Origin: Mycobacterium basiliense
GTDB lineage: Bacteria; Actinomycetota; Actinomycetes; Mycobacteriales; Mycobacteriaceae
Reading direction: 5' to 3'
Length of the DNA: 64,000 nt
Assembly: GCF_900292015.1 (NCBI RefSeq)
Contig: NZ_LR130759.1
Location: 3,534,001-3,598,000 of the forward strand
Below are positions 1 through 9,030 of this stretch, in pieces. Every line of letters begins with the position of its first letter. The stretch's first letter is position 1. The notes under the pieces are model-generated. The model did not search any database and was not told the origin of the DNA. It saw only the letters and a list, made by a program, of their open reading frames with translations. Position numbers and translations under genes: made by a program.

Positions 1-24
1 ATGGTGCATACCAGCAAACGACCG

Positions 25-675
25 CTACGGCGTGGGCGGCATCGACCCCTGGTCCAGCCTTGAGGCAAACACCGCGGCCTGCGTCCGCCGCTCCATGCCG
101 AGTTTGGATAGCAGACGCGATACGTAATTCTTCACCGTCTTCTCGGCGAGAAACATTCGAGCGGCGATCTGCCTGTTCGTCAGACCCTCGCCGAGATGCT
201 TGAGCAATGTTCGTTCCTGCTCGGTCAGTCCGGACAACGGATCCGGACGCTCGGCGTCTCCACGGAGCTTCGCCATCAGCGCTGCCGCCGCCCGATTATC
301 GAGTAGCGATTTGCCGGCACCAACGTCCTTGATCGCCCGGGCCAGCTCCATACCCTTGATGTCTTTGACGACGTACCCGCTGGCGCCCGCCAAAATCGCG
401 TCCAGCATCGCTTCATCGGAAGTGAACGACGTCAGCATCAGACACCGTAGCTCGGGCAAATCGGATAGCAGCTCACGACACAGTTCGATGCCGTTGCCGT
501 CGGGCAGACGCACGTCAAGCACCGCGACATCGGGCCGGCAGGCAGGGACCCTCGCTATCGCTTCGGATACCGATCCCGCTTCGCCGACAATCTCCAACTC
601 TGGGTCGGAGGCCAGCAGATCGGCCAGCCCGCGACGAACCACTTCATGGTCATCAACCAAGAAAACCCGAACCAT
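25..675 (-). CDS. devR: DevR/DosR hypoxia response regulator
   Basis: NarL/FixJ-type response regulator of 216 residues that switches on the dormancy regulon when phosphorylated by heme sensor kinases. The receiver domain covers about residues 1-120, with acidic pocket D8-D9 and phospho-acceptor D54 in VLDVRLPDG. The LuxR-type helix-turn-helix covers about 145-210 (LTEQERTLL, then [18 protein letters not shown]). Length and sequence are very close to M. tuberculosis DosR as I remember it. The ATG at 675 is chosen because AAGGA lies 6 nt upstream and [13 protein letters not shown] is the family's usual N-terminus; an in-frame extension to 735 adds nothing family-like. It follows the universal stress protein gene by 162 nt, the Rv3134c-devR order. 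A devS kinase, if present, would lie left of the window. Confidence 0.96.
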   Translation of the reverse strand: MVRVFLVDDHEVVRRGLADLLASDPELEIVGEAGSVSEAIARVPACRPDVAVLDVRLPDGNGIELCRELLSDLPELRCLMLTSFTSDEAMLDAILAGASGYVVKDIKGMELARAIKDVGAGKSLLDNRAAAALMAKLRGDAERPDPLSGLTEQERTLLKHLGEGLTNRQIAARMFLAEKTVKNYVSRLLSKLGMERRTQAAVFASRLDQGSMPPTP

Positions 676-776
676 TGCGAGTCCTTCCAGCCGACCGCGG
701 CCAACTCGGGAATCACGAAAGCGGCAGGCAAACATCCACGCTCAACAATTCCCCACCATCACTGGTATCAGATAAT

Positions 777-790
777 GACCCTTCCGGCCC
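777..790 (-). promoter_or_regulatory. Possible weak DosR box before devR
   Basis: GACCCTTCCGGCCC matches the DosR consensus form GGGACTTTCGGCCC at 10 of 14 positions. It lies about 100 nt upstream of the devR start, inside the gap behind the stress protein gene. It could allow autoregulation of devR, but it is much weaker than the boxes near 4290 and 4660. Confidence 0.35.
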
Positions 791-837
791 GGGAAACGAC
801 AGATCACCCCGCGCACCCCATCCGCATCAGCATCGAC

Positions 838-1620
838 TCAGTGCCGAACCAGAAGCACCGAGCAGTCGGGATAGCCCAGAATGGGATGACAGTTCGGGGT
901 GACAAGTCCTGGCAGCTCATCGGCCTCGGACGCCCCGACCACCGCCAGGTCGATTGCGCTGCTGTCGCGCTCGACCTCGCGTGCACCGGTACCCGAGGCG
1001 ACGATCTGGACCGGTACGTCCGGATAGCGGCGCACCCAGCTGTTTATCCGACGATCGATCTGCCTCACCGTGGCGTGCCGGCGCCGCCCCTCCTCCATGG
1101 CCACATGCACGACTTCGTCGTTGTCGGCTTCATCGTTGAGCACGACGGCTATCAGACCGATCTCGATCGGCGATCCGTCGGGGTGGGTACGGATGATCGC
1201 CACGGGACAGCGTGCATGCTTGACCAACGCGGCCGCAGTCGGGCCTAGCACCCCATCAGCGCCCCGCCCTCGCTTGGCGGTGCCCACGCAAATCAGCGCC
1301 GCATTTTGCGATTCATCGATTAATACCTGGTCCGGATCGCCCGAGAGCATCGCCGTTTCGATCTCGACGGGTTTGCCTTCGCTCTGTGCTGCGCTGTGCA
1401 CGGCGCCGACCGCCTGAGACAGCACCCTTTCACCCCGTTCGAAATCCCACTCGGAGGGCGACTCCGACCCGACACGCTGCGCGCCCCGTGGGATGACATA
1501 GACCAGGCGAAGGGACAGCTGCCGACCAACCGCTTCGTCGATCGCCCATTGTGCGGCGGTGATCGACGCCGGCGCACCGTTAACCCCGACCACCACCCAC
1601 TTGGCGTCCAATTGGTTCAT
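838..1620 (-). CDS. Universal stress protein, two UspA domains
   Basis: A 260-residue tandem UspA protein. The first domain (about 8-145) starts KWVVVGVNGAP and carries an ATP-loop-like stretch (GTAKRGRGADGVLG) followed by a CPVAIIRTH strand. The second (about 150-260) is more degenerate and ends CSVLLVRH. The start at 1620 is preferred over an in-frame ATG at 1635 because AGGAG sits 5 nt in front of it, inside the longer reading. Mycobacterial tandem Usp proteins such as Rv3134c and Rv2028c are DosR-induced, bind ATP and have been tied to growth slowing, though no enzymatic role is settled. It lies 81 nt after the PRTase/esterase gene and directly before devR, matching the Rv3134c-devR pairing although the sequence is divergent. 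Confidence 0.9.
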   Translation of the reverse strand: MNQLDAKWVVVGVNGAPASITAAQWAIDEAVGRQLSLRLVYVIPRGAQRVGSESPSEWDFERGERVLSQAVGAVHSAAQSEGKPVEIETAMLSGDPDQVLIDESQNAALICVGTAKRGRGADGVLGPTAAALVKHARCPVAIIRTHPDGSPIEIGLIAVVLNDEADNDEVVHVAMEEGRRRHATVRQIDRRINSWVRRYPDVPVQIVASGTGAREVERDSSAIDLAVVGASEADELPGLVTPNCHPILGYPDCSVLLVRH

Positions 1621-1701
1621 GTCGACTCCTGACATTTTCGATACGCGCTGGCCGCCGGATCGACCGGGTCCACACCGAACGGCCCCGAGGCGCGCGTGGG
1701 G

Positions 1702-3744
1702 CTACAGGCCACTCGGGTAGGTTTCCGGCGTCTTACCGCTAGTCCACAAACTCATTCGGTCAAGTGGCTCCAGCGCCCGGGTCTCATCGATGTGGATCAT
1801 CGCGTCGAATTGATCGGCGGGGCGCACGTGGAAGTAGTGGCTTTGCCGTTCCGTTGCGGGCAGGTAGATCACCCCGATGGCACGACCCAACCGAACGACC
1901 GACAGCGGATCGGCGGCCTCGGGGCTGACCACCGCGGACACCAGAAACGCGTCCTTGCCGGTCTCGTGGAACAGTTCTTCAACGCTGCCGCTGAGCGCGG
2001 GTCGAACCACCTTTCGTTCCGCAGTGCCGCCCCATTCGCTGGCAGCCGTCACCGAACCGGCATACGTGCACAGCCCAATGAGCCGGGAATCGTCACCGTA
2101 GCGCTGCCGGACCAACTGGCCGAGGGTCAGCTGTCCGTCTGCCGACACTTCGGTGGCCCTGGCGTCTCCGACATGAGAATTGTGGGCCCACACCACTATT
2201 CGAGCGGGTAGGCCATCGCCGTGGCGGTCCAGATGGTTTAGCAGCGCGTCCAAGGTTTGTGCCATGTGCTGGTCGCGCAGATTCCATGAGGTGACTCGAC
2301 CGCTGAACATCGCGCGGTAGTAAGCCTCTGCATTACGTACCGTTAGCGCGTTTTGCCCGGCATAGAACGCTTCGTCTGCAGCGAGCAGTCCGTCCCTGCG
2401 GGCGTAGGCCAACGCGTTGCGTTGCGTGTCAATCAATTGCTCGATGGCTTGACGTTCACACGATGGTCCGGCGCCAAACGCCGCCGCATATCCATACGCC
2501 TGACCATCTTCGGCCGACGTGTGATCCAAGCACGCGTACCGCGCCCGAGCCCGCGCCGCCGCGGTCGGGTCGACCTTGTCGAGAAAGCCGATCACTTCCT
2601 GCATCGACCGGTGCAGGCTGTAGAGGTCCAAACCGTAGAAGCCGGCTTGGCCCTCACCGAAGGATTCGTGCTGCCGGTTGCGTGCTCGCAGCCACTCGAC
2701 GAAGTCACGGACCACCACGTTGCGCCACATCCAGGCCGGAAAGCGCTGGAAGCCGCCCAACGCCTGATCGGCGCTGTTGTCCTCTCCCATGCCGCGCACG
2801 TAGCGATTCACCCGGTAGGCGTCGGGCCAGTCCGCTTCGGCGGCAACGGCACAGAATCCCTTCCGGTCGATCAGCCATTTGGTGATGGCGGCCCGGGCCT
2901 CGTAGAACTCGTGCGTGCCGTGTGAACTCTCGCCGATCAACACAATTCGCGCATCGCCGACGAGTTCCTCAAGCGATGTACCCGGCGGAAGACCGTCGGG
3001 GGCATCGACGGCCGCGCTTCTGATCACCTCGGCCGCCATGGGCGCCGCGGGCCTGATCACCGAGATTCCGGTCGTCGGGGTGGCCAGCAGCCGGCGCACC
3101 TCTCCGTCGGTGACCTGGCGGAAGTCCCAGAACGACTCCCCGACCGCCAGAAACGGGGTGGGCATGGACGCGCATACGACGTCATCGACAAGGCCGGCGA
3201 ATTCCCGGCAGGTTGATTCCGGAGCCGCCGGTACCGCAATGACTATGTGGGCGGGTTCGGCTTCGCGCAACGCCTGCACCGCGGCGAACATGCTTGCGCC
3301 AGTCGCCAAACCGTCATCGACGAGGATCACGGTCTTACCGGCGACCTCGAGCGGTGCCCGCCCCGCCCGATAGGCGGCCTCGCGCCGGACCAGCTCACGG
3401 CCTTCACGCTCTGCGATGTCGCGCAGTTGTTGCGGCGCAATACGCAACGCCCGCACCACGTCGTCATTGATGACGACGCGGCCGCCACTGGCCAGTGCCC
3501 CCACGGCAAACTCTTCGTGGTGGGGGACGCCGAGTTTACGCACGATGAAGGCATCCAGCGGGGCCTGCAAAGCCGCGGCAACCTCCCAGGCGACCGGGAT
3601 ACCGCCCCGCGCCAACCCCAGGACAATGACTCCCGGCCGGTTCCGATACGCACTCAACAGATTTGCCAGCACCTGACCTGCCTCGCGGCGGTTGCGGAAC
3701 ATTGGGCGCGGCGAGTGCCGAGACGTCTCGGCTGAGCTGGTCAT
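1702..3744 (-). CDS. Phosphoribosyltransferase/erythromycin-esterase two-domain protein (Rv2030c-like)
   Basis: A 680-residue protein, the length of Rv2030c. About residues 10-220 form a PRTase-type fold with the PRPP-loop signature [14 protein letters not shown]. About 260-680 form an erythromycin-esterase-like domain with [24 protein letters not shown] and [10 protein letters not shown], which carry the Glu/His residues typical of that family. The substrate is unknown; the family is known as a strongly DosR-induced partner of hspX. The ATG at 3744 leaves 16 nt after the hspX stop with AGG in front; a longer reading to 3846 would run into hspX. The order hspX to Rv2030c is as in M. tuberculosis, so cotranscription from the hspX promoter is likely. 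Confidence 0.93.
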   Translation of the reverse strand: MTSSAETSRHSPRPMFRNRREAGQVLANLLSAYRNRPGVIVLGLARGGIPVAWEVAAALQAPLDAFIVRKLGVPHHEEFAVGALASGGRVVINDDVVRALRIAPQQLRDIAEREGRELVRREAAYRAGRAPLEVAGKTVILVDDGLATGASMFAAVQALREAEPAHIVIAVPAAPESTCREFAGLVDDVVCASMPTPFLAVGESFWDFRQVTDGEVRRLLATPTTGISVIRPAAPMAAEVIRSAAVDAPDGLPPGTSLEELVGDARIVLIGESSHGTHEFYEARAAITKWLIDRKGFCAVAAEADWPDAYRVNRYVRGMGEDNSADQALGGFQRFPAWMWRNVVVRDFVEWLRARNRQHESFGEGQAGFYGLDLYSLHRSMQEVIGFLDKVDPTAAARARARYACLDHTSAEDGQAYGYAAAFGAGPSCERQAIEQLIDTQRNALAYARRDGLLAADEAFYAGQNALTVRNAEAYYRAMFSGRVTSWNLRDQHMAQTLDALLNHLDRHGDGLPARIVVWAHNSHVGDARATEVSADGQLTLGQLVRQRYGDDSRLIGLCTYAGSVTAASEWGGTAERKVVRPALSGSVEELFHETGKDAFLVSAVVSPEAADPLSVVRLGRAIGVIYLPATERQSHYFHVRPADQFDAMIHIDETRALEPLDRMSLWTSGKTPETYPSGL

Positions 3745-3760
3745 GGCACGCCTGGTTTGG

Positions 3761-4189
3761 TCAGTTAGCGGACTTGACCCGAACGCGACGCGCGGCTGGT
3801 TTGGGCTCCGAAACGGGCACCGAGACGGTGAGAATGCCGTTGTCATAAGCCGCCTCGATGCAGTCTTCGTCGACGCCGGCGGGCAGCGACACGGTCCGCG
3901 CGAACGAGCCGTACGAGAACTCGGATCGCCCGTTGAACTCCTTCTTTTCGCGGCGCTCGGCCTTGATAGTCAGCAGCCCGTCGCGGACCGTGATGTCAAT
4001 GTCGTTGGTCGGGTCGACGCCCGGGATTTCCGCTCGCACCACATAGCGACCGTCTCGTATCTCGTCCTCGAGCTTCATCAGCCGGCCATCGAATCCGGGA
4101 CGCAGGCCGGCGAGGGAAGGTAACTCAAAGAGCTCGGAAAACTCGGGGAAAAGTGGCCGCGGCCGACGCTGGGTGGGAAGTGCGTTCAT
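3761..4189 (-). CDS. hspX: Alpha-crystallin small heat shock protein HspX (Acr)
   Basis: A 142-residue Hsp20 chaperone. The N-terminus [20 protein letters not shown] leads into an alpha-crystallin domain (about 40-130) with [18 protein letters not shown] and the beta-9 motif GILTVSVPV, and a short C-terminal tail. HspX is the dominant protein of hypoxic, non-replicating mycobacteria and keeps unfolding proteins soluble. GGAGA lies 6 nt upstream of the ATG. A strong DosR palindrome is about 95 nt upstream. It heads a minus-strand series with the Rv2030c-like gene, the stress protein and devR, so the regulator may be partly under its own target promoter. Confidence 0.96.
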   Translation of the reverse strand: MNALPTQRRPRPLFPEFSELFELPSLAGLRPGFDGRLMKLEDEIRDGRYVVRAEIPGVDPTNDIDITVRDGLLTIKAERREKKEFNGRSEFSYGSFARTVSLPAGVDEDCIEAAYDNGILTVSVPVSEPKPAARRVRVKSAN

Positions 4190-4283
4190 GATCGGTCTCC
4201 ATCGTCCACGTCTGTCGACGGGTGGTGTCGACGTGTGATTTCTCCGTGTAATCCATCCGACCAGTCACCACCGGCCGGCGGTA

Positions 4284-4297
4284 GGGACCGAAGTCCC
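4284..4297 (-). promoter_or_regulatory. DosR box of hspX
   Basis: GGGACCGAAGTCCC is a near-perfect inverted repeat fitting the DosR consensus GGGACTWWAGTCCC. It lies 95 nt before the hspX start codon, a typical place for DosR activation, and only 4 nt from the stop codon of the next gene upstream. Confidence 0.85.
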
Positions 4298-4300
4298 CTG

Positions 4301-4576
4301 CTAGCGGGTCGTTCGTCGGCTTTGATTGGTCGCTGAGCCAGGATGGGGGGCCGCACTGATGTATGCCATCACCCGACTGAGAATGAGGTCGTAGGCGTCG
4401 CCGTCTTGAACCAGACGCACCAGTCCCTGGCGCCGCAGAAAGCCGTCGAGACGCCGATCAAGAGACCATTCGGCATACAGCTGGTTGTCCGCATATGCCG
4501 ACCTCAGAAATTGGCCCGCCAGCGTATCGGCGTCAGAGTCGGTGGGCGGTGGCGGACCACCCAGGGCAGACACCAT
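4301..4576 (-). CDS. Small hypothetical protein in the DosR island
   Basis: A 91-residue protein that I do not recognise. The first 20 residues are Pro/Asp-rich and probably disordered. Residues 20-75 look helical and hold the most conserved-looking stretch (LRSAYADNQLYAEWSLDRRL, then FLRRQGLVRLVQDG). The last 15 residues are basic and polar. GGGAG lies 4 nt before the ATG, and a strong DosR palindrome is about 80 nt upstream. Signal and promoter support a real hypoxia-induced gene. It lies alone between acg and hspX on the same strand, where M. tuberculosis has none that I recall. No function can be assigned. Confidence 0.7.
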   Translation of the reverse strand: MVSALGGPPPPTDSDADTLAGQFLRSAYADNQLYAEWSLDRRLDGFLRRQGLVRLVQDGDAYDLILSRVMAYISAAPHPGSATNQSRRTTR

Positions 4577-4626
4577 TTCGCTCCCGTGTGGACTACCCGG
4601 CTCGGGTTGATCACCGGGCTGGGCAC

Positions 4627-4640
4627 CATACTTCGGCCCT
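4627..4640 (-). promoter_or_regulatory. Secondary weak DosR-like half site
   Basis: On the minus strand this reads AGGGCCGAAGTATG, sharing GGCCGAAGT with the main box type. It lies 17 nt from the strong box at 4657-4670, and DosR promoters often have paired sites. Only about 9 of 14 positions agree. Confidence 0.35.
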
Positions 4641-4656
4641 TTCGCCGCAAGGCATA

Positions 4657-4670
4657 GGGTCTGAAGTCCC
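4657..4670 (-). promoter_or_regulatory. DosR box of the small hypothetical gene
   Basis: GGGTCTGAAGTCCC matches the DosR consensus at 12 of 14 positions. It lies 80 nt upstream of the 91-residue gene and 18 nt beyond the acg stop, so it can only serve the small gene among the minus-strand neighbours. Confidence 0.8.
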
Positions 4671-4687
4671 GAATGCGCGCCCGCGCT

Positions 4688-5677
4688 CTAGCGTCGGATC
4701 TCCAACACTTCACCCAACGGTCGCCGCGGCGTCGGCGCCGGGATGTCCCCCGAGGGTCCCGCACCGATTCGAATCAACAGCTGAGGCTCCCCGGTGCCGC
4801 CGGTGAGATCCCGAACGATGTCCCGGCTGGCTTCCATCTCCGTGACATGGGTTACCGGGCACGTCCCCAAACCCGCCAGAGTGCATTCCAGCAGGATCGC
4901 CGAGAGTGCCCGTCCACACCTGAGGGCATCCGCACGCGTGTACTCCGGCGTGGACAGCACCACGATCTTGGCTTGGTCCTGCCGACTGGCGGAACTGTGT
5001 TCGCTGCGCCAGTCGGCGGGAAATGAGCGGTTCACCCCAACTCCTCGGGCAGCCGAGCCGGAGGCCAGCGCGCTGGGCGGTATTCCCTCGGATTCCCGCA
5101 AAGGCGCTGTCCACCAGTTCAATTCATGATGATAGCAATCGTCATAGCGGCGCAGGGATTCAGTGAGCCGAGACGCCTCCACCAAACGTGGCCGCGCATC
5201 CTCGGTAAGGACCGCGAGCTGGACCGCATCGCCGTCGACCGAAGTGCGCAGCACAGGTTCCAACGAAGCCCAGTCTTTGGGCGCACGGAACGGACGCCGA
5301 TCGGTCCGGCGAAGCGAAATCGCATCGGCGCGATCGTGTCTGGCCCCCGCCACGCAGTCCATCGCGGCGAAGTCGATCGAGGCCAGGTGGTCCAGATTGT
5401 TCGGGTTGGGGAACTGATCGATGTTGGTGGCCCAACCGGCGGCGGCCATTGCGACCTGGAAATGATCGAGCAGAGCGCCGCAACTGATCACCGCTTCGCG
5501 GCCCGAGCTGTCCGCCGAGGTCAGCATCCGATGTGGGTCGACGAACAGATCGACGACCGCGCTGCCGGCCACCCATCGCCAGGGTTGACTGTTGTGCAAC
5601 GAGGGAGCGCGACATGCCAGCCCTACCGCATTCGCTATCACTGCGGTGTCGACCGTCGTTTGGGTCATCGTGCTCAC
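4688..5677 (-). CDS. acg: Acg-type nitroreductase-fold flavoprotein
   Basis: A 329-residue protein of the Acg (Rv2032) family: two fused nitroreductase-like halves, reported to bind FMN without classical reductase activity. Visible signatures are ACRAPSLHNSQPWRW (about 24-38), SGREAVISCGALLDH (about 58-72), LRRTDRRPF (about 122-130) and the C-terminal TPRRPLGEVLEIRR. Length fits Rv2032 (331). The first codon is GTG at 5677; an ATG three codons in (5668) has AGGTGA in front and is an equally good start. A DosR box lies about 47 nt upstream. Acg is a DosR-controlled protein thought to sequester flavin during dormancy. Confidence 0.92.
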   Translation of the reverse strand: MSTMTQTTVDTAVIANAVGLACRAPSLHNSQPWRWVAGSAVVDLFVDPHRMLTSADSSGREAVISCGALLDHFQVAMAAAGWATNIDQFPNPNNLDHLASIDFAAMDCVAGARHDRADAISLRRTDRRPFRAPKDWASLEPVLRTSVDGDAVQLAVLTEDARPRLVEASRLTESLRRYDDCYHHELNWWTAPLRESEGIPPSALASGSAARGVGVNRSFPADWRSEHSSASRQDQAKIVVLSTPEYTRADALRCGRALSAILLECTLAGLGTCPVTHVTEMEASRDIVRDLTGGTGEPQLLIRIGAGPSGDIPAPTPRRPLGEVLEIRR

Positions 5678-5723
5678 CTGTCCTTCCGACTTTCACCCTC
5701 GCCGATGGCGCCGTCGTACACCA

Positions 5724-5737
5724 GGGTCCTTGGTCAC
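5724..5737 (-). promoter_or_regulatory. DosR box of acg
   Basis: Read on the minus strand as GTGACCAAGGACCC, about 10 of 14 matches to the DosR consensus. It ends 46 nt before the acg start. Confidence 0.6.
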
Positions 5738-6023
5738 GTGGCCCCACCGCATTGGACCTCGACGGACCGACGGGCCATTCAAAGAAGCGCCGGTCACTGG
5801 ATCTGAGGATTTCTTCTCAATTGCCCACACGGGCGGCGGAAAACGACGACGATGACGACGCCTCCTACCCGCCTAGGGGCCGCGCCACCCACGCGCTACG
5901 AGCGCGCGCGTAAACCGTTCCGGTGGAACACCTTTAGAACATTCACCAGCGGCTTTGCGTCGAGATCCCGGGTTGGCGTAGGCCCCCTGGACGCTCAACG
6001 ATCGACTTTTGTCGCTACCGGGC

Positions 6024-6037
6024 GGGACTTTCGGCCG
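6024..6037 (+). promoter_or_regulatory. DosR box of the split-barrel flavoprotein gene
   Basis: GGGACTTTCGGCCG matches the common DosR form at all but the last position. It is 66 nt upstream of the ATG at 6104. Confidence 0.75.
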
Positions 6038-6059
6038 CCGCCTTCGGGCGGGCGTTTTT
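6038..6059 (+). terminator. Terminator-like hairpin between DosR box and gene
   Basis: CCGCC-TTCG-GGCGG makes a five-base-pair stem with a stable TTCG loop, followed three bases later by TTTTTA. It abuts the DosR box. The stem is short, so it may instead only shield the gene from read-through. Confidence 0.4.
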
Positions 6060-6103
6060 AATAACATCATGCTTGTGACCTATCGAAGGAGAGGGGCTGG
6101 CTG

Positions 6104-6523
6104 ATGTCGGAAGTGGGTGCGGGGATCACCGTTCTGCCCGTGAACGAATGCTGGGACCTGATGAAAAGCGTCTCGTTGGGGCGGCTGGTCACCAGCGTCG
6201 ACGGCCGACCGCAGATCTTCCCGGTGAACTTCGTGGTCCAGCACCGCACGGTGCTGTTTCGCACCGCGGAAGGCACCAAGTTGGTCAGCACCGCGATCAA
6301 CAACCAGGTGTTGTTCGAAGCGGACGACCACACGGTCAGCGAGGGCTGGAGCGTGATTGTGGAAGGGCGAGCACGCTCACTGCACAGCGATGAGGAGCTC
6401 GAGGAGGCCGAGCGGGCACACCTGTTGACGTGGACGTCGACTGAGAAAACCCACTACGTGCGGATACGTCCGGACAACGTCACGGGTAGGCGGTTTCGGT
6501 TCGACGCGCCGCGACAGGAGTAG
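6104..6523 (+). CDS. Pyridoxamine-5'-phosphate-oxidase-like split-barrel flavoprotein
   Basis: A 139-residue split-beta-barrel protein of the small PNPOx-like group found in the DosR regulon (Rv0080/Rv3129 type). Residues 12-60 (CWDLMKSVSLGRLVT, then RPQIFPVNFVV) and 60-75 (LFRTAEGTKLVSTA) are the usual flavin-binding face; the C-terminal THYVRIRPDNVTGRRF is a conserved strand. Such proteins bind FMN or F420, and the substrate is unknown. AGGAGAGG precedes the ATG. A DosR box lies upstream. Its last 44 nt overlap, tail to tail, the end of the hydrogenase protease gene on the other strand. Confidence 0.87.
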   Translation: MSEVGAGITVLPVNECWDLMKSVSLGRLVTSVDGRPQIFPVNFVVQHRTVLFRTAEGTKLVSTAINNQVLFEADDHTVSEGWSVIVEGRARSLHSDEELEEAERAHLLTWTSTEKTHYVRIRPDNVTGRRFRFDAPRQE

Positions 6524-6986
6524 CTCGCTTCGCCTCGTCGGCTCCGGTTATCGCCTCGCGGGCCATGCGGACCAACTCCGGCACGGCAGCCGCGACCTGT
6601 GGCGTCAAACCGACGCCATGGCCTGTGTCAGCAACTTCGACGACAAACACCTCCAGCGCAGCGGGCACTCGACCCAGCACCTGACCGAGTGCGTACGAAC
6701 CAGCAACGTCGACGCGGTGCGAACTCCTTGCCGCCGAAGCGGAGACCACCTCGGTCAGCGAGCATCGAATCACCCGACCCGGGGTTGACGGCGTCCTCAC
6801 CGCGGCGTCAATCACCACGGCTAGCTCGACGCCCGACCACGCCTCCAGCAGACTCAGGGGCTCCACGACGCCGGTCACCACAGCGACACCGGGCAACGCC
6901 AGCTCGCTGATCTCACCCGCGGCGACAACGCCCACACCGTCGTCGCGACGAAAGCGGTTGCCCAGGCCGATCACAACGGCTTTCAC
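6480..6986 (-). CDS. [NiFe]-hydrogenase maturation endopeptidase
   Basis: A 168-residue HybD/HycI-family protease that removes the C-terminal peptide of the large subunit after nickel insertion. The signature GLGNRFRRDDGVGV holds the first metal-binding acid, and ELAVVIDAAVRTPSTPG the second; SSHRVD carries the histidine. A GTG at 6986 is taken as start because it overlaps the large-subunit stop as GTGA, a classical coupled junction; the frame stays open to 7034. It is the last gene of the hydrogenase operon. The 3' end is antisense to the end of the split-barrel gene. Confidence 0.9.
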   Translation of the reverse strand: MKAVVIGLGNRFRRDDGVGVVAAGEISELALPGVAVVTGVVEPLSLLEAWSGVELAVVIDAAVRTPSTPGRVIRCSLTEVVSASAARSSHRVDVAGSYALGQVLGRVPAALEVFVVEVADTGHGVGLTPQVAAAVPELVRMAREAITGADEAKRATPVAARRTETAYP

Positions 6987-8275
6987 CGGCGCTGCACCGT
7001 CAGCGTCAAGAAGTGAGCCGAACACGAGATACACGGGTCGTAGCTACGAATCACGCGTTCACACAGGGTGGTTAACGCGGAATCGTCAAGGGCTAGGTTT
7101 TCCGACACCACATAAGCCAGGTCGGCCTCGATGGCCGCCTGGTTCTGCGATGTGGGGGGGATCATCGTCGCCGCGGTGATCAGGCCGTCCGCGTCGATAC
7201 GGTATCGGTGATACAGCAGACCGCGGGGTGCTTCACTGACACCATGCCCGACACCCGCACGGGCCACCACATCGACGAACGGGCGCTTGGGACGCTGGTA
7301 ATTGTCGATGATCCGCAACGCCTCTTCGATCGCGTAGACCACTTCGACGGCACGGACGATGATGCTGCGGAACGGGTTTCGGCATTCGGCCGATAGCCCG
7401 GCCCGTCTGGCGGCCTGGGCGGCCATCGGTGAGAGCGCGGCCGAGTTCAGCGCAAACCGGGCCATCGGTCCGGTCACATAGCAGCCGCCGTCCAACGTTG
7501 CGTGCAACGCGGTCGAATGGGGCACCTGCACCTCGGCAACATGGCCGGTGAAGTCGGCCACCGAAAAAGACCGGCCGGCGCTGCGGGCAATGGCGCCATT
7601 CTCGATCGGGTAGCGGCCGGGCTCGGTGAGGGCCAAGAACTCATGTTCAAATTCCAGGTCAGGGAACGCGAAGCCGGATACCCACTCCACGGTGGCCAGC
7701 GCGTAGTCCAGCGCGCGACGCAATTGCTCGACGATCGGTCCGAATTCCGAGTGGGTTGGCACCGAATAGAACCCACCCAGACGCACATTGACCGGATGTA
7801 TGGCGCGACCGCCGACGAACTCCATCAGCCGGTTGCCGGCCTTCTTCAGGGCCAGGCCGCGCTCGACGATCTCACGCTCGTCGCGCGCCATCGCGATCGC
7901 GTCGGGGTAGCCGAGAAAATCCGGCGCGTGTAGCAGGTAGATGTGCAGCACGTGGCTGTGGATCCATTCACCGCAGTACAGCAGGCGCCGCAACGCGATA
8001 AGGTCTTGGTCCACGACAACGCCACAGGCTTCTTCGATCGCGTTGCAGGCACTGACCTGATAGGCGACGGGGCAGATGCCACACACCCGCGCGGTGAGAT
8101 CCGGCGGTTCAGTGTAGGCACGTCCCCGCAGGAACGCTTCGAAAAACCTTGGTGGCTCATAGATATTGAGTTCAACGCGTTCCAGCGCTCCGTCTTTCAA
8201 GGTGACGTGCAGTGCGCCTTCGCCTTCCACTCTGGTCAACGTGCCGACGCTGAGCGTGCGGTTCGACGGATTCAC
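6983..8275 (-). CDS. hyhL: [NiFe]-hydrogenase large subunit, group 3b (Hyh type)
   Basis: A 430-residue catalytic subunit carrying the Ni-Fe centre. The N-terminal L1 motif is ARVCGICPVAYQ and the C-terminal L2 motif is DPCISCSAHFL; the four cysteines are the metal ligands, and cleavage is expected after the histidine, leaving a nine-residue peptide (FLTLTVQRR). CGICPVAYQ rather than CGxCxxxH is characteristic of the cytosolic group 3b enzymes, which couple NAD(P)H and H2. In M. smegmatis the equivalent Hyh enzyme is DosR-controlled and evolves H2 under hypoxia. The GTG start overlaps the small-subunit stop by four bases. Confidence 0.94.
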   Translation of the reverse strand: MNPSNRTLSVGTLTRVEGEGALHVTLKDGALERVELNIYEPPRFFEAFLRGRAYTEPPDLTARVCGICPVAYQVSACNAIEEACGVVVDQDLIALRRLLYCGEWIHSHVLHIYLLHAPDFLGYPDAIAMARDEREIVERGLALKKAGNRLMEFVGGRAIHPVNVRLGGFYSVPTHSEFGPIVEQLRRALDYALATVEWVSGFAFPDLEFEHEFLALTEPGRYPIENGAIARSAGRSFSVADFTGHVAEVQVPHSTALHATLDGGCYVTGPMARFALNSAALSPMAAQAARRAGLSAECRNPFRSIIVRAVEVVYAIEEALRIIDNYQRPKRPFVDVVARAGVGHGVSEAPRGLLYHRYRIDADGLITAATMIPPTSQNQAAIEADLAYVVSENLALDDSALTTLCERVIRSYDPCISCSAHFLTLTVQRR

Positions 8276-9030
8276 TGCTTGCTCCGTTCGGCGGCGAAAC
8301 TGGCGACGTTAAACGTGGAGAACACCCGATCGATCTCGCCATCGGTCATCCCGTCACGACGTAACAACGGGATCAAGGTGGCGGTCTGGGGCACCGCGGA
8401 CGGACCGAAACAGCCATAGCAGCCGCGATGGTGTCGTGGACACAACGCCCCACAACCGGCGTGCGTCACCGGCCCGAGGCAAGGAATGCCGTCGGCCACG
8501 ACGACGCAGGTCACCCCACGTAGCTTGCATTCTGTGCACACCGTCTTAGCGGGCAGCCGCGGTTTACGTCCGATCAGCAGCGCCGAGAGCGTATCGAGCA
8601 ACTGGCCGCGGTCGATGGGGCAACCGTGCAACTGATAATCAACGGCGACGTGCGCCGAGGCCGGCGTGGAGGTCGCCAGCGTGTCGATGTACGCCGGTTT
8701 GGCGTATACCACCGACGCAAACTCTGCGACGTCGGCGAAGTTGCGCAGCGCCTGCACTCCCCCGGCCGTTGCGCATGCCCCAATGGTGACCAGCAGTTTC
8801 GATTGCTCGCGGATTTCCTGGATGCGTTGCTCGTCGTGGCGGGTGGTGATCGAGCCTTCGACTAGCGACACATCGTAAGGCCCGCCGACCATCTCGCTGG
8901 ATGCCTCGGCGAAGGTAGCGATTTTCACTTGGTCCGCGATCGTCAGCAGCTCATCCTCGCAGTCCAGCAGGGTCAACTGGCAACCGTCGCAGGAGGCAAA
9001 TTTCCATACTGCCAGTGTGGTTGGTCTCAT
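8272..9030 (-). CDS. hyhS: [NiFe]-hydrogenase small subunit, group 3b
   Basis: A 252-residue electron-transfer subunit. The proximal cluster ligands are in [31 protein letters not shown] and [14 protein letters not shown] second set ([37 protein letters not shown]) can hold further [4Fe-4S] clusters. AGGAG lies 6 nt before the ATG, inside the end of the flavin subunit gene, so translation is coupled. There is no Tat signal, as expected for a cytosolic enzyme. Confidence 0.93.
   Translation of the reverse strand: MRPTTLAVWKFASCDGCQLTLLDCEDELLTIADQVKIATFAEASSEMVGGPYDVSLVEGSITTRHDEQRIQEIREQSKLLVTIGACATAGGVQALRNFADVAEFASVVYAKPAYIDTLATSTPASAHVAVDYQLHGCPIDRGQLLDTLSALLIGRKPRLPAKTVCTECKLRGVTCVVVADGIPCLGPVTHAGCGALCPRHHRGCYGCFGPSAVPQTATLIPLLRRDGMTDGEIDRVFSTFNVASFAAERSKQ

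Larger units (their letters stand above)
5678..6103. other. Divergent intergenic region, acg / split-barrel gene
   Basis: 426 bases without a supported gene. It holds one DosR box for each flanking gene (5724-5737 and 6024-6037) and a hairpin followed by a T run (6038-6059). Short open frames here lack ribosome sites and family features. Confidence 0.7.

Noticed and set aside
1636..1701. Possible DosR box before the universal stress protein gene (GGGCCGTTCGGTGT, minus strand).
   Set aside because: Only about half of the positions match and the symmetry is poor.
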